DNA of 64,000 nucleotides, from assembly GCF_039503195.1 (NCBI RefSeq), contig NZ_JBCJKP010000001.1, forward strand, positions 7,936,001 through 8,000,000. The letters are read 5' to 3'. Below the pieces are notes generated by a model, which had not been told where the DNA came from, made no database searches, and saw only the letters and a program-made list of their open reading frames with translations. Shown piece after piece: positions 1 to 9,300 of the stretch; the stretch's first letter is position 1, and every line of letters begins with the position of its first letter. The stretch is from Streptomyces mirabilis (lineage in GTDB: Bacteria; Actinomycetota; Actinomycetes; Streptomycetales; Streptomycetaceae). Made by a program: the position numbers and the translations under genes.

Positions 1-2238
1 ACGGATCTCGCCGCCGCCTCGCGGGCCCGCCGTGCCACCCGGATGCTGTTCGACACCGGCCGGGACCTGAACAGCTTCGACCGCTCCTACTTCCAGAGCG
101 CCCACATCGGCGACATCCACCTGCGGATGGACGCCCGTCACTCCGGTGCGGGGATGCGCAGCGGACCCGTGCCCGACGAGGAACTGCGCAGGCTCCGCCG
201 CGTCCATGTGGAACCGCAGGGATACGTACAACTGCGCAACGCCCTCGGCGCCCGCCGGCTGCTGGTGCTCGGCGCCGCCCCCGGCACCGGACGCACCAGC
301 ACCGCGCTCTCGCTCCTCGACGAGGTCACCGGCCCCGCGGCGGACGCCACGGGCACGGAGCCCGGGGCCGGATCCCGGGTGCGCCGGGTCGATCCGGACG
401 GTGGGGTGCGGAAGTTGGCGGGCTCGCTGGCCGGCGAGGGCGAGGAGGCGCGGCGCGGCACCGGTTATCTGCTGGAGCTCTCCCTCACCGGGCCCGGTGC
501 GCTGCCCCCGGACGAGATGGACCTCGACGGGCTCGCCGCGGCGCTGGCCCGGTGCGAGTCGTACGCGGTGGTCGTCGTCGCGGTCGGGTCGGCGGCCAAC
601 CCGCTGCTGGCCGGGCGGTACGGCGGACTCTGCCCTCCCGCACCCACCCAGGAACTGCTCACCACCCGGTTACGGGAGCGGCTGGAGGAGCATGTCGCCG
701 CCGCCCCGGACGGTGAGGTCCGGCTGGAGGACCTGCTCACCGGGGCGGAGGAACTGGCGGTTCGCCGGGACGTCAAGGACGCGGTCGGACTGAAGGACCT
801 GCGCCCCGCCGAGGCCGAGTTGCTCGCCTCGCTGCTGGCCGCACACCAACTGGGGGAGGTCTCGCGGGACGAACTGCTGGCCGGTTGCCGGAGCCTCGCC
901 GCCGACCAGGCCCAGGAGTGGTTCGCCGGAGTGGACCGGGCGCTGACGGCGCCTCCCGCCGAGCCTGAGGGCGGCGCGGGCCGGCCCGGTACGGCGGCCC
1001 TGTTCCACCCGGTGGCGTTCCGTATCGCTCTCGCCGTACTGGGCGGCGCCTCGCACAGCGCCGTGGCCGCCGCCGCCCACCTGCTGACCTGGGAACTGTC
1101 CGTACAGTGCGATCCGGACCACACCCCGGCCCGCCCGCTGTTCTGCGACGACCCGGAAGCCGATCTCGCCCTCTCGCGCGCCGAACTGACCGACGGCCGG
1201 CTCGAGGTGGCCGGGACCGAGGTTCCGGCCCGGCTGATCTGGTACCGGGGATCCGCCCTGCCCTCCGCGGTGCTCACCGAGATCTGGGATCGGCACTTCC
1301 CCGTCCGGGCACCGATCGTGCGCTGGCTGCGGCTGCTCGCCGACGATCCACGCCCCCAGGTGTGGATGCGCGCCGCGGTGGCCGCCGGGGAGCTGTGCGC
1401 ACGGGACTTCGACCACGGATACGCGGAGCTGATCCGGCCGCTCGCCGAGGCGGCCACACCCCGCCGGAGGATCTTCGCGGCCACCACCCTCGACCAGGCG
1501 GCCGGTCACGCCTCGCACCGCAAGGCGGTGCGCAAGCTGGTCGACGACTGGAGCAGGTACGGGACGAAGGCGCTGCGCTGGACCGCGGCGATGGCACTGG
1601 GTTACGGGAACGCCGCGGACACGACGGAGGACGCGCTGGACGCCCTGGCCCGGATCGGGGTCCGCGACGACGGGGAGCAACTTGCGGTCGCCTCCTTCAA
1701 CGCCGTACGGCTGCTGGCTCTCCCGGACGGTGCCAAGGTGCTGCGGCGGATGGCCGACTGGACCCACCACAAGCGCGCGGAGTACCAGGACCTCGGTCTG
1801 GTGACCACCGTCCGGCTCGCCGTGACCTCGGTGGACGAGGTGCTGTCCGACGAGCCCGACTCCCCGCTGGCCGACCGCGCCGACTGGCCGCTGCCGCTCG
1901 CCCTCGCCGTCCCCCGTCCCGAACTCGTGCTCCCCATGGCCGACTTGATGTGGAGCGCGCTGAACACGGCGCGCTCGAAGGACGTGGCCCTGGACGCGCT
2001 GGAGTCCCTGCTGCGTTCGGCGGTGCGCGGGGACGGCACCGAGGGGACCCGGCCGGGGCTGGCGGCGCTGCTGCCCGCGCTGGCGACCGAGGAGAACGAC
2101 CGACGGCGGCTGGACTGGCTGCTGCGCCGAATGATGAACGATCCGGAGGATCCGCTTCCCGACGCGCAGGCGCGCACCCTGTGGTGGCTCGCCGTCCCGC
2201 CGAAGGAGAGGACGGGCGAGGAGGACAGTCATGGCTGA
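1..2238 (+). CDS. P-loop/HEAT-like protein, 5' end outside window
   Basis: The frame is open from the first base. The first ATG, at 43, has no ribosome binding site, so the true start is probably upstream. Counting from that ATG there are 731 residues. A P-loop-like motif GAAPGTGRTS lies near residues 75-85, with Arg where the Walker A Lys is expected. It is followed by a hydrophobic AVVVVAVG strand near residue 175. The second half is helical and rich in Ala/Leu/Arg with spacing that suggests HEAT-like repeats. Codon 670-672 is TTA, the rare leucine codon read by the bldA tRNA, so translation may be developmentally gated. The stop overlaps the next start by 8 bases, which makes it the first visible gene of the cluster. 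I infer a nucleotide-sensing scaffold; activity is unproven. Confidence 0.75.
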   Translation, partial: TDLAAASRARRATRMLFDTGRDLNSFDRSYFQSAHIGDIHLRMDARHSGAGMRSGPVPDEELRRLRRVHVEPQGYVQLRNALGARRLLVLGAAPGTGRTSTALSLLDEVTGPAADATGTEPGAGSRVRRVDPDGGVRKLAGSLAGEGEEARRGTGYLLELSLTGPGALPPDEMDLDGLAAALARCESYAVVVVAVGSAANPLLAGRYGGLCPPAPTQELLTTRLRERLEEHVAAAPDGEVRLEDLLTGAEELAVRRDVKDAVGLKDLRPAEAELLASLLAAHQLGEVSRDELLAGCRSLAADQAQEWFAGVDRALTAPPAEPEGGAGRPGTAALFHPVAFRIALAVLGGASHSAVAAAAHLLTWELSVQCDPDHTPARPLFCDDPEADLALSRAELTDGRLEVAGTEVPARLIWYRGSALPSAVLTEIWDRHFPVRAPIVRWLRLLADDPRPQVWMRAAVAAGELCARDFDHGYAELIRPLAEAATPRRRIFAATTLDQAAGHASHRKAVRKLVDDWSRYGTKALRWTAAMALGYGNAADTTEDALDALARIGVRDDGEQLAVASFNAVRLLALPDGAKVLRRMADWTHHKRAEYQDLGLVTTVRLAVTSVDEVLSDEPDSPLADRADWPLPLALAVPRPELVLPMADLMWSALNTARSKDVALDALESLLRSAVRGDGTEGTRPGLAALLPALATEENDRRRLDWLLRRMMNDPEDPLPDAQARTLWWLAVPPKERTGEEDSHG

Positions 2239-3328
2239 GGACCAGGACGCGCGGGCGAAGGCGAGGGAGCGGCTGAGGGCGCGGAAGGCGGCCGCGGGAC
2301 CCGCGGGCCCCTTCCTGCGGGAGTACGCGCCGACGGGCGGATCCCCGCAGGTGAGCGCCCAGAAGGCCTCGGTGCTGTTCTACCGCAACGGCGGCTACAG
2401 CGTGGTCACCGTCTCCGGTGTCCGGCACGTCGACAAGCGGGCGCTGGCCCGGCCGTACACCGTCTGCGAGATCGCGCTCGGCACCTATGTGACGACGCTT
2501 CAGATGGAGTTGCCGGCCGCCGGAGGCACCACCTTCTTCAAGGCCGAGGTGGACATCCACTGGACGGTGACCGATCCCCATCTGACCGCCACCGAGGTCG
2601 TCACCGACGTCGCCCAGCGGCTCACCGCCCCGGTGCTGGAGCGGCTGCGCGAGGTGTCCTCGGCCTACCGGGTGACCCAGGCCGAACAGGCCGACCGCGC
2701 CATCACCCTGGAGTGCGCCGGCGGACGCTGGGCCGACCTGGGCACCGAACTCGGCATGCGGGTACGGCTGTACGTGCGCCTGCGGGTGGACGACCGGACG
2801 ATCGAGCACATGGACGGCATCCGGGACGCGCACGCCTCGGCCGAGGTGACCCGGGTGCACCAGGCCGCGTTCCGCACGATGCTGCAGGGCGGCGAGCTGG
2901 AACAGCTCAGCTACATGCTGGCGGCCGAGCCCGAGGCGGCCAAGGACTTCCTGGAGAAGATCCGCCAGGAGGGCCGGCAGGACGAGAAGGAACGGGTCGA
3001 CCGGCTCTTCGCCATGGTCGCCAGCGGCCAGATCCAGTCCAACGACATGGAGACACAGGCCCTCAACCTCCTCAACCAGGGCCGCCACCCCCTCCAGGGG
3101 CCCATCGGCTCGCTGCCCGCCCGCCGCGAGACCCCACAGCTGGCGTCGGCCGCCGACGAGCCGTTCACCCCGGACTGGGTGGCGGACGAGCCGCCCTCCC
3201 GGGCGGACCGGGGACCACGCGCGAGAGAGCCCTACTCGGGCGACCTCCAGGACGCCGAACCCGAACCGCCGCGCCGCCGCACACGCTCCCGGGACGACGG
3301 ATGGTCCTGGGCGGAGGAGGACCGGTGA
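2231..3328 (+). CDS. SPFH/band 7-like domain protein
   Basis: This 365-residue protein starts at ATG 2231, inside the end of the previous gene and after a GAGGAGG ribosome binding site. Residues about 35-200 have the alternating strands of an SPFH-like core (VLFYRNGGYSVVTVSGVRHV, then VDIHWTVTDP). A charged helix follows at about 200-285. The tail is disordered and rich in Pro, Arg and Glu. There is no signal peptide or obvious membrane segment, so it probably sits peripherally at the membrane or in the cytoplasm. SPFH proteins form oligomeric scaffolds, and here it directly precedes a small membrane protein. The assignment rests on pattern only; an unrelated cluster-specific scaffold is possible. 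Confidence 0.7.
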   Translation: MAEDQDARAKARERLRARKAAAGPAGPFLREYAPTGGSPQVSAQKASVLFYRNGGYSVVTVSGVRHVDKRALARPYTVCEIALGTYVTTLQMELPAAGGTTFFKAEVDIHWTVTDPHLTATEVVTDVAQRLTAPVLERLREVSSAYRVTQAEQADRAITLECAGGRWADLGTELGMRVRLYVRLRVDDRTIEHMDGIRDAHASAEVTRVHQAAFRTMLQGGELEQLSYMLAAEPEAAKDFLEKIRQEGRQDEKERVDRLFAMVASGQIQSNDMETQALNLLNQGRHPLQGPIGSLPARRETPQLASAADEPFTPDWVADEPPSRADRGPRAREPYSGDLQDAEPEPPRRRTRSRDDGWSWAEEDR

Positions 3329-3873
3329 CCGGCGACGGCCCGGCGCGCACCTCCCCCGACCCGGTCGGGCCCGTGCCGGACGGGGGTCCGCACGGGTCCG
3401 ACCGGGGAGAGCGCATCGCCGAACGGCTGCTGAGCACGGTCAGGGAGGACCTCGGCCGGGCCGACGCGAAGGCGGCCGTACTGCTCTCGGGAACGCTGGC
3501 GCTGCCCGCGTTCCTGATCGGACGGCACGGCCCGCCCGACTGGCGCGGGCTCGCCGACGTGACGCTGATCCTCGCGAGCGTGCTCTGGGTGGTCGCGGTG
3601 ACCGCGCTGGTCGGGGCGCTCATGCCGCGCACCCGCACGGTCCGCGGCCGGGACGGGGTGACGTACTTCGGCGACCTGCTGGCCCCCCGCGACCTCGCGG
3701 GGCTGTCCGCCGACGTCACCGAGGCCGGACGCGACACCGCCGGATGGCTGCTCGTCCAGGCCGTGGACGTCAGCTCGATCCTGTCCGCCAAGTACCGGGC
3801 CATCCGCTGGGGAGTGGGCTCGCTCGCACCTTCCACGGCGCTGGCCCTGGCCTGGAGCCTGACCGCCCGCTGA
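3325..3873 (+). CDS. Pycsar effector-like (PycTM-type) small membrane protein
   Basis: This 182-residue protein starts with GTG 3325, overlapping the previous stop (GTGA), after GGAGGAGG. After a disordered 30-residue leader comes ERIAERLLSTVREDLGRADAKAAVLL. The D-x-KAA-x-LL pattern running into a first membrane segment (about 48-66), a second segment (about 76-100), a YFGDL element (about 113) and a C-terminal hydrophobic segment (about 162-180) are the layout of the Pycsar effector membrane domain (DUF5706/PycTM). Such effectors permeabilise the membrane when a cyclic nucleotide signals infection. No nucleotide cyclase is visible here, so activation may come from the neighbouring GTPases. 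The homology call is strong by motif; the trigger is unknown. Confidence 0.72.
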   Translation: MTGDGPARTSPDPVGPVPDGGPHGSDRGERIAERLLSTVREDLGRADAKAAVLLSGTLALPAFLIGRHGPPDWRGLADVTLILASVLWVVAVTALVGALMPRTRTVRGRDGVTYFGDLLAPRDLAGLSADVTEAGRDTAGWLLVQAVDVSSILSAKYRAIRWGVGSLAPSTALALAWSLTAR

Positions 3874-3930
3874 CACGCGGCACAGCACGTACACGACACA
3901 GAGACGAACCAAGGAACCAGGGGGACGGCC

Positions 3931-6246
3931 GTGGAAAGCATCGCGGGAAGACGGCAGACAGGAAGGGGCCGGGTGCGCCGCCGCGCGGTCGGCGCGCTCG
4001 GCGGCATGGCGGTGCTCGTGTCCCTGCTGGCACCCGCCGGTCATGATCCGGTACCGGCGGCGGATTCCGAACCCGCCTTCCCGGCGGTCAACTACTCCAT
4101 CGCCGTGGACGAGTCCGCCAGCCTCGCGCCCGAGGACATGAAGGCCGAGAAGGCCGCCGCCGCACGCATCGCGCTCGGCGACGTCTCCTCGTCCTCCCAC
4201 GCCACCGTCTTCGGTTTCGCCGCCGCCGAGTCCGACGCCCAGCGCGCGGTGGACCCGGTCTGCCCGCGCACCACGCTGGACGCGGCGGGCCGCGAGACGG
4301 TCGGCACCTGCGTCGACAAGCTGCGCGGCCGCACGAAGAACGAGGGCACCGGCACCGACTTCCCGAGCGCGATACGCCAGGGAGTCCACGACCTCACCAC
4401 CGGTACCGACCCCTCCCAGCCCCGCGTGCTGTTCCTGCTCACCGACGGAAAGCTGGACGTCCAGGACAGCCCCAAGTACGGCGACCCCGCGCACCGCAAG
4501 GACGAGGGCGAACAGCAGCTGACGCAGGAGCTCGAGAACGCCGCCGCCCAGCACGTACAGATCTGGCCGCTCGGCTTCGGACCCGACCCGGACAAGGCGC
4601 AACTCGACCGGATCGCCGCCGGCGGATACCAGAAGGGCTGCGTCGAACTGCCCTCCGCCCGCCCGAGCGCGGGCAAGGTCTCCGGGGCCAAGGACGTCGG
4701 CCCCATGCTGGAGAAGATCTTCGCCGCCGCCCACTGCCTGCGCCACGAACAGGGCCCCAGCAAGCGGCCGCCCGCCACCCTGGAGATCGGCATCTCGCCG
4801 CTGGCGACCGTGGGCAGCATCGTCGTCGACAAGGGCGACCCCCAGGTGAAGATCACCTACCTCGACCCCAACGGCCACCAGGTCCCCACCACGGGGACGT
4901 ACCGCAAGTCGGGTTTCGAGCTGGCGGGCGGCAGCGGCACGGTCGAGGCGCTGAAGATCGTCGACCCGGTGCCAGGCACCTGGCGCGTGAAGGCCGAGGC
5001 GCCGGAGGGCCACCGCTCCCTGCCCGTCGCCGTCAGCGTGCTGTGGCAGGGCGAGTTGCGCGGCGCCATCACCATGGACCCACCGTCCCCGCAGGCCGGC
5101 GAAAAGGTCACGGTGACCATGCGCCTGCAGACCCGCGAGGGCTACGAGATCAAGGACGCGCGCGACTACGAGGGGCTGCGCGTCCGCAGTGAACTGACCG
5201 GCGACGGCTTCGACCCCCTGGCGCTGCGCCTCACCGACGACGGCCAGGGGCCCGACTCCAAGGCGAGCGACGGCTCCTTCACCGGTTCCGTCGAGATCCC
5301 CAAGAGCGCCGACGGGGCACTGAAGGTGAGCGGCACGCTGACGGCCTCGGGGCTGAGCGCCGACACCCGCAGCGAGGGCGGCCAGATCGCACCGGGCGCA
5401 CTGCCCGTCACCACCGCGCTCGAACTGCCCACCGCGAACACCCACCCCGGCTCCACGGTCACCGGCACGCTGGCCGTCCACAACACCAGCAACACCTCGC
5501 ACACCCTGCGGCTGTCCGTCGCCGACCTCAAGTCCGGGCTGCTCACGGTCACCCCGGCCGAGATCCAGGTGAAGCCCGGCGAGTCCGGCACCCGGAAGAT
5601 CACGGTCGAGGTCGCCCCCCGCGACGTCTTCGGCGACCGCCTCGGCGACGGCGGACTGCAACTCGGCGGCACGGTCACCGTCGTGGACACCACCGACCAC
5701 GACCGGACCCTGGTGCGCACCCCGCTCTCGGTCCGGGTGACACCCGAACCGGGCGTCTGGGCGAAGTACTGGTGGGCGTTCGTGTCCGCCGCCGCACTGA
5801 TCGCGCTGGCCACCGTGGCGGTCCTCGCCTGGCTGCGCCAACGCCGCACCCGCAGGGACCCGTTCGGTCTGGTGCTGCGGCTGGTCTCCGCGGAGGGCGA
5901 CGTCCTCGGCGAGCACCTCGCAGGACACGGACACAAGCAGTGGTACGAGTTCGCCGTCGTCGAACCCCACCGCAGCCCGCGCATCGAACGGCGCGCCCAC
6001 GGCCCGTACGCCGTCCAGCGCAGCCCCGAGGGCGGAGCGGTGCTGCGCAAGCGCGGCGGCGGCCGGACCCCGCTGCCCGCCCGCGGCCAGGTCCAGCTGA
6101 CCGACACGCTGAGCCTGGCCCTCGGCGAGGACACCCGCGCCTCGAAGGTCCGCCGACCGCGGCCCTCCGCTCGGACGACCGCGGGCTCCACCACCTCCGC
6201 GACCGGTACCGGCGAGAGCGGGAGCTCGTACGGGTCGTATCTGTGA
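3931..6246 (+). CDS. Secreted, membrane-anchored von Willebrand factor A protein
   Basis: This 771-residue protein starts at GTG 3931 after AGGAACCAGGGGGA. Residues 15-45 look like a signal peptide with Arg-rich n-region. The vWA domain (about 50-270) has a MIDAS start DESAS (residues 60-64) and a matching LLTDGK strand (about 168-173), so metal-dependent ligand binding is likely. Residues about 280-610 hold Ig-like beta domains. One membrane helix lies at about 615-640, followed by a basic tail of about 130 residues with further strands. The predicted topology puts the vWA and beta domains outside and the tail inside. It would be the outward-facing partner of the cluster. A hairpin follows its stop. 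Confidence 0.85.
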   Translation: MESIAGRRQTGRGRVRRRAVGALGGMAVLVSLLAPAGHDPVPAADSEPAFPAVNYSIAVDESASLAPEDMKAEKAAAARIALGDVSSSSHATVFGFAAAESDAQRAVDPVCPRTTLDAAGRETVGTCVDKLRGRTKNEGTGTDFPSAIRQGVHDLTTGTDPSQPRVLFLLTDGKLDVQDSPKYGDPAHRKDEGEQQLTQELENAAAQHVQIWPLGFGPDPDKAQLDRIAAGGYQKGCVELPSARPSAGKVSGAKDVGPMLEKIFAAAHCLRHEQGPSKRPPATLEIGISPLATVGSIVVDKGDPQVKITYLDPNGHQVPTTGTYRKSGFELAGGSGTVEALKIVDPVPGTWRVKAEAPEGHRSLPVAVSVLWQGELRGAITMDPPSPQAGEKVTVTMRLQTREGYEIKDARDYEGLRVRSELTGDGFDPLALRLTDDGQGPDSKASDGSFTGSVEIPKSADGALKVSGTLTASGLSADTRSEGGQIAPGALPVTTALELPTANTHPGSTVTGTLAVHNTSNTSHTLRLSVADLKSGLLTVTPAEIQVKPGESGTRKITVEVAPRDVFGDRLGDGGLQLGGTVTVVDTTDHDRTLVRTPLSVRVTPEPGVWAKYWWAFVSAAALIALATVAVLAWLRQRRTRRDPFGLVLRLVSAEGDVLGEHLAGHGHKQWYEFAVVEPHRSPRIERRAHGPYAVQRSPEGGAVLRKRGGGRTPLPARGQVQLTDTLSLALGEDTRASKVRRPRPSARTTAGSTTSATGTGESGSSYGSYL

Positions 6247-6252
6247 CGCCTC

Positions 6253-6281
6253 GGGCGGCCCGACGCCTCACCGGGCCGCCC
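6253..6281 (+). terminator. Hairpin between the VWA and tubulin-like genes
   Basis: GGGCGGCCCG at 6253-6262 pairs perfectly with CGGGCCGCCC at 6272-6281 across a 9-base loop. It starts 6 bases after the VWA stop. No T-run follows, as is usual for Streptomyces terminators. It probably splits the cluster into two transcripts or attenuates the downstream genes. Confidence 0.55.
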
Positions 6282-6382
6282 TCGCGCACCGCACCGCGGC
6301 CCGGCCGCCGTGCCGCGCGCACTCCACGGACGTACCGAGCACGAACCGGCCGCCGCGACGGCCGCAAGCGGGGAGGAAACCC

Positions 6383-9300
6383 ATGAAGATCTTCCAGCCG
6401 ATGCTCTTCGTCGGCCTGGGCGGCACCGGTGGCCTGGTCGGCGCCGAACTCGAACGCAAGCTGCGCGCCGAGCTGTGCGGACCGGACGGCGTCGCGCTCA
6501 GCCACCTCAGCGGACACGCCCCCTACCAGCTGCCCGACTGCCTCCAGTTCGTCTACGCGGACTACAGCGAGTCCGACCTCCAGCGGCTGCCCCAGTTCAA
6601 CGTGGACCCCTCGCTGCGGGCCGCGTACTCCCGTACCTCCCGGGCCACCCACAACCTGCTGCCGAACTTCGACGCGTCACCCGAACTGACCAAGATGCTC
6701 CGGGCGAGCCTGCGCGACGAGGTCGCCGACTGGCTGCCGCCGCGCATCGACGAACCGAAGGTCACCCCGCTGCACAACGGCGCGGGCCAACTGCCCACCG
6801 TCGGACGCGCCGCCCTGTTCGCCACGCTCCGGCACAGCCTCGCCCCGGTCCTCGAGCCGCTGCTCCAGGCGATCGACGCGATCGCCAAGTCGGCCGGTGA
6901 ACTGGCCGAGCTCGGCGGCGGCAAGGTCAACGGCTGCGACGTGTTCGTCGCCTTCTCGGTGGCCGGAGGCACCGGCGCCGGGATCTTCCTGGACTATCTG
7001 CACCTGATCAACCACGCCTTCCAGCTGCGCCGCTTCGACGGCGTGAAGATCTACCCGCTGGTCGTGATGCCGTCCTCGTTCTCCTCGGCGGGCGGCGGCG
7101 GACGGGAGGCGGAGCTCAACGCGGCCCGCGCGCTGGTGGACCTGTTCCGGCTGGTCGACGCGCAGAACGCGCCGAGCGAGGGAACGGAGATCGGCGACCT
7201 GGACCTCGACCTCGACTCCGGGCTCGGCATCCGCTACCCGGGCACGACACCGATCCGCCTGCGCACCGGCATCCTGCCCACGGCCTTCCTGTTCAGCCCG
7301 ACCGCCGGCATCCGCCAGGACGACCTGCGCCGCTCCATCGTCTCCCTGGTGATGTCGCTGATCGGCACCGAACTGGGCGACAGCCGCCCCAGGGGCCGGG
7401 CCACGGCGACCGACGACGACTTCCAGACCTTCGCCGCGAGCTTCATCAACCGGGGCGTGCACCGCAGCGCCGTGTCCCCCACCGGCATCGGCCGACAGGG
7501 CGTCTCCACCAGCCTGGTGGCCTCCATGACCGCCCCCATGGACCAACTGGCCGACCTGGTGGCGGGCCGCCTGCTGCGGGAGGCGGTCACCGACCTCGTG
7601 GAGCGGCCCCGTACCGCACTGCGCGACAACGCGGTGCCGCTGATCCGGCAGCTGTTCGCCGACTCCCACCTCGAAGAGCTGTGGGAACGCGCCCAGTTGG
7701 CCGTCCCGGAACCCGATCCGCTGCCGCGCGGCGGCAAGGCCATCGAGCAGGCGCTCGGCGAACGGCTCACGGACATGCAGCGGCTGCTGTCCGACCTCCA
7801 GTCCATCGCCGACCGCCAGGCCGCCTCGATGGCCGACCGGTTCGCCCCGCGACCCGCCATCGACAAACTCCTCCAGAGCGTGGACCCCTTCCTCGCCGAA
7901 CGCATCGTCAGAGGCGTCCAGGACAGCGACGAACCGATCGCCAGGCTCGGCTTCCTCGGCATGCTCGACAGCCGCTCCCGCGCCCCGCAGCGCCCCCCGG
8001 GCGTGACCGATCAGCCGCCCAAGACCCCCAGGATCAAGGGCAGACTGGCCGGCATGTCACCGGCCCGCTGGGGTGACGACGACGTGCAGGCCGCGCTCCA
8101 GGAGCAGGACCTCTGGTACCAGTGGCGCAGCCGGACCGTGTGGCACGAGGCCTGGCGGGAACAGCAGCAGCAGTGGCAGCCCCCGGCGGCCACCGCCGGG
8201 GCCGACCTCGGACGTCTGGTCAACGCCTTCCGCAAACACTCCGACCAGGAGCGCAAGATCTCCGCGCAGAAAGGCCTCGAACTGTACGAGGACCGCACCG
8301 GGATCTCGTATCTGCTGCCGCCGCAGCGCACCCTCAACCACTTCTACGAGGACGTGGTCACCCGGCTGATCCGGCGGGAGGGAATGCGCGAGAACGACGA
8401 CGAGGCCGCGCTCCTGCTCAGGATGATCGACGGGGACACCTGGCGCGAGGTCCACACCCTCAGCCGCCGCAATCCGGACAACGCGGTCGCGGTCGTCAAG
8501 GCACAGCTGGAGGGCCGCATCACCCGGCTGTTCGCGGAGAGCGGCGAACACCTGGAGGAACGCCCGCTGCTGCCGGCCATGGGCACCCTGCTGGCCGCCG
8601 CGGCGGGCGACGCGGACGCCGCCGACCAGGTCAGCAAGGAGGCGCTCGACCTGTTCGGCCGCAAGCTGACCGGGCTGCTGCCGGTGGGCTTCACCCCGGA
8701 GGGCACCGGACCGCTGCGGGTCCTGGTCACCCACCCGCGGGTGCAGGCCGTGGAGGAGGTGCAGGAGTACCTCGGCAAGGCGCTGCGGCTGCCGTCCGAC
8801 GCCAAGAACTCCGTGGAGTACCGGGGAGTGGAGAGCGACTCCGTCACCGTGGTCCTCTTCCGCAGCGAGATGAGCCTCACCCAGGTCCCCGAGGCCCGCA
8901 AGGTGCTGCGCCAGTGGGCCAGGGCGAAGGACTCCGAGCAGGCCCAGGACGTACTGCGCTGGCGGCAGCGGCTCGGCTACCGGGACAGCTGGATGGTCAG
9001 CAGCGAGGAGGACCGCCGCGTCATCCTGCACCGGCTGCTGTGCTGCATGTGGAACGGCCAGGTCGACGTGGTGGACGGCGACCCGGCGTCGCCGGAGCGG
9101 CTGAGGCTGCGGCTGTTCCCCGAGAAGGGCGCCCATGTGCCCGGCGTCCGGCTGCGGCTGGGGGACTTCCCCGGCGGGGTGTCGAGCTGGGCGGAGCTGC
9201 TGCGGTCGTACGAACGCTGGACCGTCCTCGACGACGAACGGACCGTGGAGGACTACTGCCGTGAACTGATGGGGGCTCAGCCGCTCGGTCTCGCCAGGAG

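Noticed and set aside
3232..6000. 922-residue open frame on the minus strand
   Set aside because: It is the antisense shadow of the VWA gene: Gly/Arg/Val/Gln-rich with no family features, as expected from GC-rich third positions.
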